64,000 nucleotides of DNA, from the NCBI GenBank assembly GCA_002399405.1, contig DHDP01000014.1:107122-171121 (forward strand). Direction: 5' to 3'. Shown in pieces: positions 55,543-63,917 of this stretch; within the stretch, counting starts at the first letter, position 1, and each line of letters starts with the position of its first letter. Origin of the DNA: Treponema sp. UBA4873 (GTDB lineage: Bacteria > Spirochaetota > Spirochaetia > Treponematales > Treponemataceae). The notes beneath the pieces are model-generated. The model worked only from the letters and a program-made list of their open reading frames with translations. It ran no database searches and had not been told where the DNA came from. The position numbers and the translations under genes were made by a program.

Positions 55543-56418
55543 ATGAATATAGATATGCTTATTGATGGGATTCTTGATTCATACGACCGTTACGGCGGCA
55601 TAAATCGTACGGAAGCGGAAAATTTTCCGAACAGGCAGAACGTCGTTTCCGTGCTGCAGGATATACAGTCTCTTATTTTTCCGGGATTCAGGGTCGCCGA
55701 AGATATAAATCCGACGAACATCCGGTATCTGACAGGCATGCGTGTGAACAGCATTATCGCCATGCTCACGAAGGAAATACAGAAAGCGCTCGTCTACACC
55801 CTCGCACAGCAGCAGAAGGACTCCTCCAACATACAGGATTCTCACTGCTTCAGGCTTGCGGAAGAAACTTCCGTCGCACTCGTCGAGGAAATCCCTGAAA
55901 TCAGGCGGCAAATCCAGCTCGATACGGCCGCCATGTTCAAAGGCGATCCGGCGGCGCGCAGTGCGGAGGAAGTCATCCTTTCATACCCCGGCCTTGAAGC
56001 AATCCTCGTCTACCGTATCGCTCACTTTCTGTTCGTAAACGGCGTACCTATTATTCCCCGCATCATGAGCGAACACGTGCACGGAAAGACGGGAATCGAC
56101 ATTCATCCGGGAGCGGTAATCGGAGAGTCGTTCTTCATCGACCACGGGACGGGAGTTGTTATAGGAGAAACGTGCATCATCGGCAACAACGTAAAATTAT
56201 ATCAGGGTGTCACACTCGGTGCGCTCAGTGTAAAAAAAGAGCTCATGAACAAAAAACGTCATCCGACGATTGAAGACAACGTGACAATCTATTCGGGTGC
56301 GACGATTCTGGGAGGAGAAACTGTCATCGGACACGACAGCACGATAGGCGGAAATACGTGGCTCACACATTCGGTTCCTCCGAACAGCCTTGTCACCCAG
56401 GAACGCCGCGACAAATAA
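55543..56418 (+). CDS. cysE: Serine O-acetyltransferase
   Basis: A 291-residue enzyme that acetylates L-serine with acetyl-CoA, the first step of cysteine synthesis. An alpha-helical N-terminal domain (about 1-140) is followed by left-handed beta-helix hexapeptide repeats (about 185-285; GIDIHPGAVIGESFFIDHGTGVVIGETCIIG), with the catalytic His-Asp region and GNTWLTHSVPPNSLV cap. ATG 55543 has GGAGG six bases upstream; the in-frame ATG at 55504 is before it and rejected. The tail expected to bind CysK is short. It lies downstream of the 23-bp repeat array. Confidence 0.9.
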   Translation: MNIDMLIDGILDSYDRYGGINRTEAENFPNRQNVVSVLQDIQSLIFPGFRVAEDINPTNIRYLTGMRVNSIIAMLTKEIQKALVYTLAQQQKDSSNIQDSHCFRLAEETSVALVEEIPEIRRQIQLDTAAMFKGDPAARSAEEVILSYPGLEAILVYRIAHFLFVNGVPIIPRIMSEHVHGKTGIDIHPGAVIGESFFIDHGTGVVIGETCIIGNNVKLYQGVTLGALSVKKELMNKKRHPTIEDNVTIYSGATILGGETVIGHDSTIGGNTWLTHSVPPNSLVTQERRDK

Positions 56419-56494
56419 TCAGCAGGAAACTGCGGGAACCGGCGATATTCTATAGTAGAATCGGAGATTCCTGCAGATTCACGTGATTCCCCTG

Positions 56495-57442
56495 CTATTT
56501 TATCACGCGCAGAGATTCATGATCGATCGTGAGCGCAACGACTATCAGGAAGACTATTCCTTTTACAAGCTGCTGCGTCGCAGAAACGGGGAAGACCATC
56601 GGGAGACTTTTTTCGAGGACGCAGTACGTCAGCGCACCGATTACGATATTCGGAAAACGCGACCTGGCGCCGCCTGAAATCGGCATTCCTCCGAGAACGA
56701 GCGCAATAAGTATCTGCGTTTCAAGCTGACTTCCCGCAGTTCCTGTAATGGAACCGACTTTAATAACATTAATAAACGAGGCAAACCCCGTAATCGCTCC
56801 GGACGCTGTATATACCAGGAATTTCGTCAAATCCGGGCGGCATCCCGAGAACCGGGCAGCCGTTTCGCCCGCGCCGATTGCGCGAAGGTTGCATCCGAGC
56901 CTCGTAAAATGCCATATAAAGAAACCTGCCAGCAGTACGACGGAAGTGAGAAGCACTTTGAGCCACGTCTCGTCGAGCATCATCACTTCAAAGGTCGCCG
57001 GCACGGGACCGTTTGTCGTTATGTATTTGCACAAGCCCCTGAAAAAATACATGGAACAAATTGTGACTATAAACGACGCTATCTTGAACTTTACGTGGAA
57101 AAAACCGTTGAACGCACCCATTGCCGCGCCTGCTGCAACTGCGGCGACGACGCCGAGTACGATGCTGTAATTCGAGACCCAGCAGAAAACTATCGATGAC
57201 AAGCCTAAAATCGCTCCCTGAGAGAAATCTAGGCCGCCGACAGTCATAATCATAAAGACGCCCATCGATGCGATCATAAGGACGTATACCTGGCTGAGCA
57301 TGAGCGACAGGTTCCCCGGGCTGATTATTTTACCGCCAGTCAGAATCGAAAACACGACAACTATAGCTGCAAAACCGAAAAGCGGCATCAAATCACGCGA
57401 GAGACCGCCGGCCTTCTGTTTTCTCAATATTGTAATACTCAT
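56495..57442 (-). CDS. Sugar-type ABC transporter permease (RbsC family), second permease
   Basis: A 315-residue permease with about eight to ten hydrophobic helices and RbsC-type motifs (MTVGGLDFSQGAILGLSS; the coupling loop AIGAGETAARFSGC; LGGMPISGG). ATG 57442 is preferred to the 57472 start because GGGGA-type sequence precedes it and the shorter N-terminus fits the family. It is the last gene of the operon SBP-permease-ATPase-permease and probably makes a heterodimeric pore with the 58965-59930 permease. Confidence 0.85.
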   Translation of the reverse strand: MSITILRKQKAGGLSRDLMPLFGFAAIVVVFSILTGGKIISPGNLSLMLSQVYVLMIASMGVFMIMTVGGLDFSQGAILGLSSIVFCWVSNYSIVLGVVAAVAAGAAMGAFNGFFHVKFKIASFIVTICSMYFFRGLCKYITTNGPVPATFEVMMLDETWLKVLLTSVVLLAGFFIWHFTRLGCNLRAIGAGETAARFSGCRPDLTKFLVYTASGAITGFASFINVIKVGSITGTAGSQLETQILIALVLGGMPISGGARSRFPNIVIGALTYCVLEKSLPMVFPVSATQQLVKGIVFLIVVALTIDHESLRVIK

Positions 57443-57455
57443 TTTTCCGTTCCCC

Positions 57456-58952
57456 TTAGACCATTCTGGCAATAAGATCTCTTTCGCCCAGATTCGGATT
57501 CCGTTTGAACTCTCCGTTTATTCTGCCGTCTTTCATAATCAGAATCCGGTCGCTCATGCCGAGAAGTTCCGGAAGCTCTTCTGAAATCATGATGATTGAT
57601 TTTCCCTGCTGTTTCAGGTCGCTCATCAGGCTGTAAATATCAGCTTTTACTTTAACGTCGATGCCGCGGGTGGGACTGTCGAGCACAAGGATATCGGACT
57701 TCTTGCCGATCCAGCGCGCAAGAACCACTTTCTGCTTGTTGCCGCCCGACAGATTCGACACGTACTGCTGTATTCCCGTCATTTTGACGCTCATGAGCCG
57801 TGCGTATTTGTCTGCAAAATCGTCCAGCTTTTTGTTATGTACAATTCCTCTTGTCGACAATTCATCCATTGAGGGAAGGCATACGTTATCCCGTATGGAG
57901 TCTGCGATGACGACCGATTCGTTGTCGCGGTCTTTCGAGGCATACGCTATGCTTTTCCTGATAGCGCCCTGAATCGTGTTGACCTTGTATCCTCCTGCAA
58001 GCGTTACGCTTCCTTTCCGGTTATACGATGCACCGAACACCGCTTTTCCCACTTCGTGTATACCGCATTCCGACAGTCCGCCTATTCCGAGAATTTCACC
58101 CTTGTGAAGTTCAAAACCGATGTCGTCTATTGCACCCGGAACAGACACGTCTTTTACCGTCATGACGACCTCGTCAGAAACGGGAGTACCGTAATCGGTA
58201 CGGTAGTAGCGGTTGTCGAGCACGCGTCCGACCATCATTTTTTTCAGTTCGTCCGCAGAGGTTTCTTTCGTATTCACCGTACCGATAAGCTCGCCGTCGC
58301 GGAGAACGGAGATGCGGTCAGTGTGCTCCATAACCTCCTCCAGGTCGTGAGAAATAAATATTACCGTATTTCCCTGCGTTCTCATGCGGTCCATCACTTT
58401 GAACAACTCATCGCGGCCCGTGTGGCTCAATGCAGTCGTCGTTTCGTCGACCACGAGAATTTTCGGATTGAAATAAGTGGCCTTCACAATTTCGACAAGT
58501 TTCCGGTCCTCGAAACTGTAGTGATCTATCACCCTGGAGGCTGCAATATGGTTGAAACCGTACGAATCGAGCAGGCGCTGCGCCTCCCTGTTCATCGCTC
58601 CCGTATTTTTGACGATGCCGTGCATGAATTTATCTTCCTCTCCCAGAAAGATATTCTCAGCGACAGTCAACCCCGGAAGCGTCCCCATTTCCTGAACGAT
58701 AATCGAAACACCGCTGCGGTTCGCTTCTACCTGGGATTTTACTCTGAACTCCTCTCCGTTCAGCAGAAAACGTCCGCTTGTGATGGAATAGATGCCGCAG
58801 AGCATTGAACAGAATGTCGATTTCCCCGACCCGTTCTCGCCGATCAGTCCGTGTATTTCACCTTCATTGAATTCAAGCGAAACATCTTTTATTGCGGCCA
58901 TAAGGCCGAACTGTTTGCACAGTTTTTCCGATTTTAATACGACTTTACTCAT
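57456..58952 (-). CDS. Sugar ABC transporter ATP-binding protein (RbsA/MglA family)
   Basis: A 498-residue protein with two ABC domains. The first has Walker A GENGSGKST (about 35-43) and Walker B region KILVVDETTTALS. The second is a typical degenerate copy (GIGGLSECGIHEV in place of Walker A), with signature LSGGNKQKVVLARW and Walker B ILVLDSPTRGIDV. This arrangement fits importers for ribose, galactose, galactofuranose or autoinducer-2. It lies between the two permease genes. Confidence 0.9.
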   Translation of the reverse strand: MSKVVLKSEKLCKQFGLMAAIKDVSLEFNEGEIHGLIGENGSGKSTFCSMLCGIYSITSGRFLLNGEEFRVKSQVEANRSGVSIIVQEMGTLPGLTVAENIFLGEEDKFMHGIVKNTGAMNREAQRLLDSYGFNHIAASRVIDHYSFEDRKLVEIVKATYFNPKILVVDETTTALSHTGRDELFKVMDRMRTQGNTVIFISHDLEEVMEHTDRISVLRDGELIGTVNTKETSADELKKMMVGRVLDNRYYRTDYGTPVSDEVVMTVKDVSVPGAIDDIGFELHKGEILGIGGLSECGIHEVGKAVFGASYNRKGSVTLAGGYKVNTIQGAIRKSIAYASKDRDNESVVIADSIRDNVCLPSMDELSTRGIVHNKKLDDFADKYARLMSVKMTGIQQYVSNLSGGNKQKVVLARWIGKKSDILVLDSPTRGIDVKVKADIYSLMSDLKQQGKSIIMISEELPELLGMSDRILIMKDGRINGEFKRNPNLGERDLIARMV

Positions 58953-58964
58953 TTTTCTGCTCCG

Positions 58965-59930
58965 TCATTTTACTACACTGCCTTTGAGGCCCCTGTTCGT
59001 AAGGGTGACAATAATAAGGAGCACTGCCCCTGTGACAAAATCATTGATTGTAGTCGGAACGTTCAGTGCGACAAGTCCGTTGAAAATCATGGTGATAATG
59101 AACTCGCCGATTACGATCGCCGTTACCGGACAGCCGTATTTTTTGAATGCGACGCCGAAGAACGTACCCATGAGCGGTTTGAAGTTCCGGTCCATCGACG
59201 CCATCCCCGTAACGGCAAGCATTCCTCTTCCGTAGCTGACAGTAAGCAGCGCCATGATGCCTACAAAGAAATGAAGCAGGACAAATCCCACGAATTTATA
59301 TTTTTCGACATTTATACCCATGTTTTTTGCGACAAGTTCGTTGCTTCCGATTGCGTTGCAGTATGTTCCGATTTTCGTAAACCGGAGAATAAAAAACATA
59401 AGCAGGAAGGCCCCCGCCGCTACGACGTAATTCCACGGCGCGTGATTGAACGCAAGAATGTTTTCATCGGTAAGTTTTCCCGGAAATCCGGACACATCAA
59501 GAGAAACAACATAGTTGGCGACGCTTTCAAGGACGAGCATAAGCCCGACTGTGACAATCATCGACGGAATGCGGAGTTTTGAATACAAAGTTCCGTTGAA
59601 ACAGCCTATAAGCGTACCGCAGAGAACGCAGCCGAATATCAGCCCGAAATAACCGAAATGGCGCGAGAGCAATACGCCGACAAGCGACGAGAGAACGACA
59701 TTTGCTCCTATGCTGAAATCAAAAAGTCCCATAACGACGATAAAGTACAAACCGCACCCGCCGACCGCATACTGTATGCTTGTCTGAAGATAGCCGGTCA
59801 TCAGTTTGGGAGAACCGAAATTTCCCGGAGATAAAAGTTTGAATATACCCCAGAAAAAGAGAGCCATGACGACAAGAACAGCTATTCCGAAATATCTGCC
59901 CGTCCTGAATTTTTTTATCAATTCACTCAT
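58965..59930 (-). CDS. Sugar-type ABC transporter permease (RbsC family), first permease
   Basis: A 321-residue permease with RbsC-type features: VMGLFDFSIGANVVLSSLVG, the coupling loop AIGSNELVAKNMGINV and C-terminal helices. ATG 59930 is preferred to a TTG at 59942; the SD is weak (GGA). It is separated from the binding-protein gene by a terminator, so expression should drop after that gene. Confidence 0.85.
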   Translation of the reverse strand: MSELIKKFRTGRYFGIAVLVVMALFFWGIFKLLSPGNFGSPKLMTGYLQTSIQYAVGGCGLYFIVVMGLFDFSIGANVVLSSLVGVLLSRHFGYFGLIFGCVLCGTLIGCFNGTLYSKLRIPSMIVTVGLMLVLESVANYVVSLDVSGFPGKLTDENILAFNHAPWNYVVAAGAFLLMFFILRFTKIGTYCNAIGSNELVAKNMGINVEKYKFVGFVLLHFFVGIMALLTVSYGRGMLAVTGMASMDRNFKPLMGTFFGVAFKKYGCPVTAIVIGEFIITMIFNGLVALNVPTTINDFVTGAVLLIIVTLTNRGLKGSVVK

Positions 59931-59950
59931 TATATTTTCCAATTTGTATC

Positions 59951-59989
59951 AAAAAGAGCCGGCAGAGGCACACAACCGGCGCCGGCTCT
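59951..59989 (-). terminator. Terminator/attenuator between binding protein and permease genes
   Basis: AGAGCCGGC (59955-59963) pairs perfectly with GCCGGCTCT (59981-59989); an A run (59951-59955) gives the leftward U tract. Confidence 0.78.
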
Positions 59990-60027
59990 CAGAATCATTA
60001 CGTTTCGGACAGGACTGTCACAAGTCG

Positions 60028-61149
60028 TTACTTGCGGCGGTTCTGAACATCCTGAATAGACAGTGCTGCCGCTTTTTTAGCAAGATCGCTTTCGCTGAGT
60101 TTTGCCATTTCACGGAATTCTGCAGCGTTGTAAGGGAGATCGTCCACAAAATACTTTGCGTACGCAGCATAATCAGCCGACGAAGCAACGTAGAGATACG
60201 GGAACGTAATATCGTAGAAAGAAGTTTTCGACGTCTCGTAATTTCCTTTTATTGAATTGTACACAAGCATGAAGGCAAAAAGCGGATCAGCATAGTGTCC
60301 GCCGGATTCCGCAGTCATTCCGCCCGTGCTAAGCTGTTTCTCAAGGTCGGCGAGGAAGTCCGTCGAAACAACCCTGATTTTTCCCTTTAGTCCCAGCGAT
60401 TCAATAGCACCAATCGCTCCGACGAGCGTATCACCACCGCCGCCGGCAACAATAAGCGCATCTGCATCCGTGTGCGCATTGAGAATTGCCTCTGCGGTAG
60501 CACGTCCCGTGTCGGACGTTGTTCCGCCGTACTGCGGATCGAACAAAACTGCTTTGTCGTTCGGATGATTCCTGTTCCAGTCTTCAATTCCCGCCTTGTA
60601 TCCTGTCCAGCGGAGCAGGAACGTCGCATCTCCGGCTTCCCAGCCTTCAAGAGCAATTTTACGGCTGCCTTTATTGCAGAGAATTGTTACAAGGTTTTTG
60701 CCGTTGTCTATTTCATTCTCGTGGACCGTGCCGACGTAATAGGGAGACTGCTGCGCGAATTTATATTCAGTCGGATTGGCTTTCGGATCAATGGCGCGGA
60801 AAAATTGTGCGACGTACACCTTGTTTTTTGTACACGTCTTTATAACGGATGCCATTTCGGCCGATGCTGAATTACAGATGATGATCCCGTCGCATCCCGC
60901 GGCTGCAAGCGTTTCGGCTGAGCTCGTAACCTGTTCCGAAATATGCCCCTGATCGACATACATAACGTCGACGTCAAGCGCCTTTGCCGCTGCATCGATT
61001 ATACGCTTGCACTGGCTGCCCAGCGTATCTGTCGAGCTCCAGATTGAAACGCCGATGAGCGTTTTCTTACCCGGTTTTTCCTTACCTGCCGCAAACACCA
61101 GGGAACTTGCAAGAACCAATGTCGTTAAGACACTGACAATCTTTTTCAT
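60028..61149 (-). CDS. Sugar-type ABC transporter substrate-binding protein
   Basis: A 373-residue periplasmic-binding protein of the type I (ribose/galactose) fold. A signal peptide (about 1-19, ending LVFAAG) has no lipobox Cys, so the mature protein should be soluble in the periplasm. Domain one begins TLIGVSIWSSTDTLGSQCKRI; hinge and ligand-loop sequences such as DGIIICNSASAEM and ADALIVAGGGGDTLVGAI follow. The ligand is unknown; a carbohydrate or related compound is likely from operon context. ATG 61149 has AGGAGG six bases upstream. A LacI-like double operator overlaps its leader. Confidence 0.85.
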   Translation of the reverse strand: MKKIVSVLTTLVLASSLVFAAGKEKPGKKTLIGVSIWSSTDTLGSQCKRIIDAAAKALDVDVMYVDQGHISEQVTSSAETLAAAGCDGIIICNSASAEMASVIKTCTKNKVYVAQFFRAIDPKANPTEYKFAQQSPYYVGTVHENEIDNGKNLVTILCNKGSRKIALEGWEAGDATFLLRWTGYKAGIEDWNRNHPNDKAVLFDPQYGGTTSDTGRATAEAILNAHTDADALIVAGGGGDTLVGAIGAIESLGLKGKIRVVSTDFLADLEKQLSTGGMTAESGGHYADPLFAFMLVYNSIKGNYETSKTSFYDITFPYLYVASSADYAAYAKYFVDDLPYNAAEFREMAKLSESDLAKKAAALSIQDVQNRRK

Positions 61150-61164
61150 ACATTTCCTCCTGTA

Positions 61165-61216
61165 TAGAAATTGCGTGAACGATAACGCAACTGCGTTTAC
61201 GTTCACGCAATTTCTA
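61165..61216. promoter_or_regulatory. 52-bp near-perfect palindrome, double LacI-family-like operator
   Basis: 17-bp perfect arms (61165-61181 and 61200-61216) enclose a second dyad AACGCA/TGCGTT around a central AC. It can be read as two near-identical ~20-bp operators of the form TTGCGT-8-ACGCAA facing each other. It begins right at the predicted transcription start and fills the leader of the sugar operon, so a LacI/GalR-type repressor here would block initiation or elongation. No such repressor gene is in the window. Confidence 0.8.
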
Positions 61217-61244
61217 AGTATACTACCATATCAGCAGTTGTCAA
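61217..61244 (-). promoter_or_regulatory. Promoter of the sugar ABC operon
   Basis: Minus strand: -35 TTGACA (61239-61244), 16-bp spacer, -10 TATACT (61217-61222). The start falls at the edge of the palindrome. Confidence 0.78.
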
Positions 61245-61254
61245 GAAAAAAGAC

Positions 61255-61350
61255 AAAAAAATAGAGGCTCCGAATAGTAACACTACCCAGAGCCTCTACC
61301 GTCCGGCAGAGCCGGACATCGGAGAGAGTTTATCAGCTTATTTACAAGCT
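61255..61350 (-). ncRNA. Candidate small RNA upstream of the sugar operon
   Basis: A ~95-nt minus-strand transcript is bracketed by a promoter (61357-61385) and a rho-independent terminator. It has three hairpins: CAGCTT/AAGCTG (61334-61351), GTCCGGC/GCCGGAC with a three-base loop (61301-61317) and the terminator stem TAGAGGCTC/GAGCCTCTA (61262-61298) followed by a seven-base U run. It contains no start codon with an SD. The U run overlaps the region just upstream of the sugar-operon -35, so it could also be an attenuated leader for that operon. Confidence 0.55.
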
Positions 61351-61356
61351 GAGTAT

Positions 61357-61385
61357 AACATACTATATTAACAGGAAAATGTCAA
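61357..61385 (-). promoter_or_regulatory. Promoter of the candidate small RNA
   Basis: Minus strand: -35 TTGACA (61380-61385), 17-bp spacer, -10 TATGTT (61357-61362). Confidence 0.55.
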
Positions 61386-61497
61386 GAAAAAAAATTTTTA
61401 TTCTACAAATTCTATTTATTATAACACCAAATTATTTTTTCTCAGGATTACCCGAAAAAATGTATTTTTTTTCTAAAATTGAGTAAAATAAAGGAAC

Positions 61498-61884
61498 ATG
61501 AATCAGACAACAAAGAAATACAGAGTAAAACCGCTCGACATACTCATTATAGCAGTATCGCTGGCTGTAACAGCAGCTGCTTTTCTAACGGCATACAAAA
61601 GCAGTAAAGGTCGTGCCCAGCTGCTTATACAGGCTCCTTACGGTACATACGCATACGATATGACGCAGGACAGAACAATCGATGTAAACGGCGAACTCGG
61701 CGTATCGCGCATTCAAATTGCGGGAGGAAAAGCGCGGTTTCTTGAGTCGCCGTGCCGAAACAAAATATGCATACAATGCGCACCGATCAGCAAATCCGGC
61801 GAATGGACAGCCTGCCTGCCGAACGGAGTTTTTATCCGCGTAGAAGCGGATTCAGACGATACGGTAGACGCAGTCGCACAATAA
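61498..61884 (+). CDS. Membrane-anchored NusG domain II protein
   Basis: A 128-residue protein. An N-terminal signal anchor (about 13-33, LDILIIAVSLAVTAAAFLTA) is followed by an extracytoplasmic domain of the NusG-II type, with YGTYAYDMTQDRTIDV and the core SPCRNKICIQCAPISKSGEWTACLPNGVFIRV. Cysteines cluster in C-R-N-K-I-C-I-Q-C, as in that family. Function is not known; related proteins are seen in Firmicutes and spirochaetes, often next to heptaprenyl or RnfG-like genes. AAGGA lies near the start, and it converges on recQ. Confidence 0.75.
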   Translation: MNQTTKKYRVKPLDILIIAVSLAVTAAAFLTAYKSSKGRAQLLIQAPYGTYAYDMTQDRTIDVNGELGVSRIQIAGGKARFLESPCRNKICIQCAPISKSGEWTACLPNGVFIRVEADSDDTVDAVAQ

Positions 61885-61914
61885 GCGGGAAAAACGGCGG
61901 ACAGGCGGATAACT

Positions 61915-63840
61915 CTATTCGTTGCGTACGATGCGCAGAACGGCCGGACCGAATTTTTCCGCTTTCGTTGCACCGATGCCGTATATATTGAGCAGTTCGC
62001 TGTTCGTCGCAGGTTTCTTCGCCGCTATGTCGGCGAGCGTGCGGTCGCCGAAAATCACGTAAGGAGGAACATTTTCTTCGTCAGCCGTTCTGCGCCTCCA
62101 TTCCTTAAGGCCAGATGCGATGCGCACCGCTTCGTCGTCGCTTTTGTCAACAGTTCTGCCCGGAACGGGGAGTTTTTCCTTTTTATGAAGTATGAACGGC
62201 AGGGCGCTGTCCGCAGCCACCTTTGTACCGACGGATTCAACGGTACCGCCTTCAAGCCGGACGGGAAGTTCAAGTTGCCTTCGCGCGGCAAGAAAATCAC
62301 GACCTTCGGCGGAAATCGTGAGAATGTTGTATTCGCCGGCCTTATATAAATAGCCGCGCTCTATAAGCTGCTCGACAAGTTCGAACCAGTCGTTCTTCGA
62401 CAGCTCTCTGCCGATTCCCCACGTTGAAAGCATATTGTGTCCGTTGCCGGTAATGCGTTTATTGCGCGACCCGAGAAGTACGTCGATTACATACGCGGCG
62501 CCGAACCGCTGCTGGGTACGGATAATGCAGCTGAGAAGTTTCTGCACCGGAACAGTCACATCCGTAAGCGGAATCGGCCCCGCTGCGCACACGTCGCAGC
62601 ACGCCGTCCTGCCGGAACCGGCGTCGCCGTCCTGCTGCGCTCCGCTGCCGTCGCAGATATACTCCTCTCCGAAATACCGGAGCAGCGCGCGCCTGCGGCA
62701 CGTACGGCTCGTCGCATACGAAATCATTCCCTGGAGGAGCACTTCCGCCTTGCCGCCGTCGGCACTCTCATCGAAAAAATAGCGGATTTTGTGAATATCG
62801 GCAGGGCTGTACAGGAGCAGTGCGTGTGACGGAAGCCCGTCGCGCCCCGCACGGCCTATTTCCTGATAATACTGCTCAAGCGATTTCGGCATGTCGTAAT
62901 GAATAACGAACCGCACGTTCGGCTTATCGATTCCCATACCGAACGCGACAGTCGCAACCATAATGCTCACCCTGTCGCGGATAAACTTTTCCTGATGTTC
63001 ACTGCGTTCCGCATCGGTGAGCCCCGCATGATAATTCAGAACAGAATATCCCATATCAGCAAGAGACTGCGTGAGCGTATCAACTTCTTTCCGTGAAAAG
63101 CAGTAGATAATACCGCTTTCATCCTTATGTTTGTCGATGCATCCGACAACCTGCCCGAATGCGTCGCGTTTGGGCTGCACTTCAAGAAAAATATTCTCTC
63201 TGTTGAAACTTGCGACAAAAATCTCCGGCGTTTTCATGGACAGATTCTTTACGATGTCCTCGCGAACCTGTTTCGTCGCCGTCGCGGTGAGCGCCAGACA
63301 AACCGCATCGGGAAACTGACTCCGGAACGAAGCTATCTCAAGGTAATCGGGGCGGAAATCATGCCCCCATTCGCTGATGCAGTGCGCCTCGTCAATCGTG
63401 ATGCAGTTGATCTTAACACCTTCGCTGTGCAGAAGCTCCTGCATACGCTGCGTCGCAAGCCCTTCGGGAGAAACATAAACAAGCTTTATCCCGCCGGCAC
63501 GGATAGAGTCCGCCGCCCGGCAGTAGTCGCTCCATTCAAGCGAACTATTGAGGAATACAGCATCAACGCCGTTCGACACGAGCGCCGACACCTGATCCTG
63601 CATGAGCGCAATAAGCGGAGAAACGACAACCGTAAGACCGTCGAAAATCAGCGCAGGTATCTGGTAGCACAATGATTTTCCGCCGCCGGTAGGCATAACG
63701 GCAAGCGTATCTTTTCCCGAAAGGACGTTCGTAATTATTTCTTTTTGAAGCGGTCTGAACGATTCATATCCGAATACCGATTTGAGTACAGTCTCCGGCC
63801 GGGCACCGACGCAGGCAGCAGGATTTGTGCAGATTGTCAT
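61915..63840 (-). CDS. recQ: ATP-dependent DNA helicase RecQ
   Basis: A 641-residue RecQ. The helicase core has VMPTGGGKSLCYQIPAL (Walker A), VVVSPLIALMQDQ, DEAHCISEWGHDFRPDY (DEAH box), and the later YHAGLTDAERSEHQ and QEIGRAGRDG (arginine finger). A zinc-binding RecQ-CT domain follows (C-rich CRRRALLRYF and CCDVC), then an HRDC domain at the C-terminus (about 570-641). It unwinds recombination and replication intermediates. ATG 63840 is chosen over 63969 because the longer frame overlaps the tRNA(Leu) gene and its promoter; a TATAAT lies six bases upstream of this ATG. Confidence 0.93.
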   Translation of the reverse strand: MTICTNPAACVGARPETVLKSVFGYESFRPLQKEIITNVLSGKDTLAVMPTGGGKSLCYQIPALIFDGLTVVVSPLIALMQDQVSALVSNGVDAVFLNSSLEWSDYCRAADSIRAGGIKLVYVSPEGLATQRMQELLHSEGVKINCITIDEAHCISEWGHDFRPDYLEIASFRSQFPDAVCLALTATATKQVREDIVKNLSMKTPEIFVASFNRENIFLEVQPKRDAFGQVVGCIDKHKDESGIIYCFSRKEVDTLTQSLADMGYSVLNYHAGLTDAERSEHQEKFIRDRVSIMVATVAFGMGIDKPNVRFVIHYDMPKSLEQYYQEIGRAGRDGLPSHALLLYSPADIHKIRYFFDESADGGKAEVLLQGMISYATSRTCRRRALLRYFGEEYICDGSGAQQDGDAGSGRTACCDVCAAGPIPLTDVTVPVQKLLSCIIRTQQRFGAAYVIDVLLGSRNKRITGNGHNMLSTWGIGRELSKNDWFELVEQLIERGYLYKAGEYNILTISAEGRDFLAARRQLELPVRLEGGTVESVGTKVAADSALPFILHKKEKLPVPGRTVDKSDDEAVRIASGLKEWRRRTADEENVPPYVIFGDRTLADIAAKKPATNSELLNIYGIGATKAEKFGPAVLRIVRNE

Positions 63841-63846
63841 ACCCGG

Positions 63847-63876
63847 ATTATAACAGGAACGGCGGATATCGTCCAA
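63847..63876 (-). promoter_or_regulatory. Promoter of recQ, predicted leaderless
   Basis: Minus strand: -10 TATAAT (63847-63852, consensus), then six bases and ATG 63840. A weak -35 TTGGAC (63871-63876) lies 18 bp upstream. There is no Shine-Dalgarno. Confidence 0.65.
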
Positions 63877-63879
63877 CAC

Positions 63880-63908
63880 TTGAAAACCTCCCGATCTTTC
63901 AGTATAGT
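63880..63908 (+). promoter_or_regulatory. Promoter of tRNA-Leu
   Basis: -35 TTGAAA (63880-63885), 17-bp spacer, -10 TATAGT (63903-63908). The start is predicted near 63915, about three bases before the mature tRNA. It is back to back with the recQ promoter. Confidence 0.7.
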
Positions 63909-63917
63909 AAATGATAC

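Noticed and set aside
56419..56494. Terminator between cysE and the ABC permease gene
   Set aside because: GCAGGAA/TTCCTGC and ATTCTA/TAGAAT dyads are present but no T or A run follows, so a terminator call is not supported.
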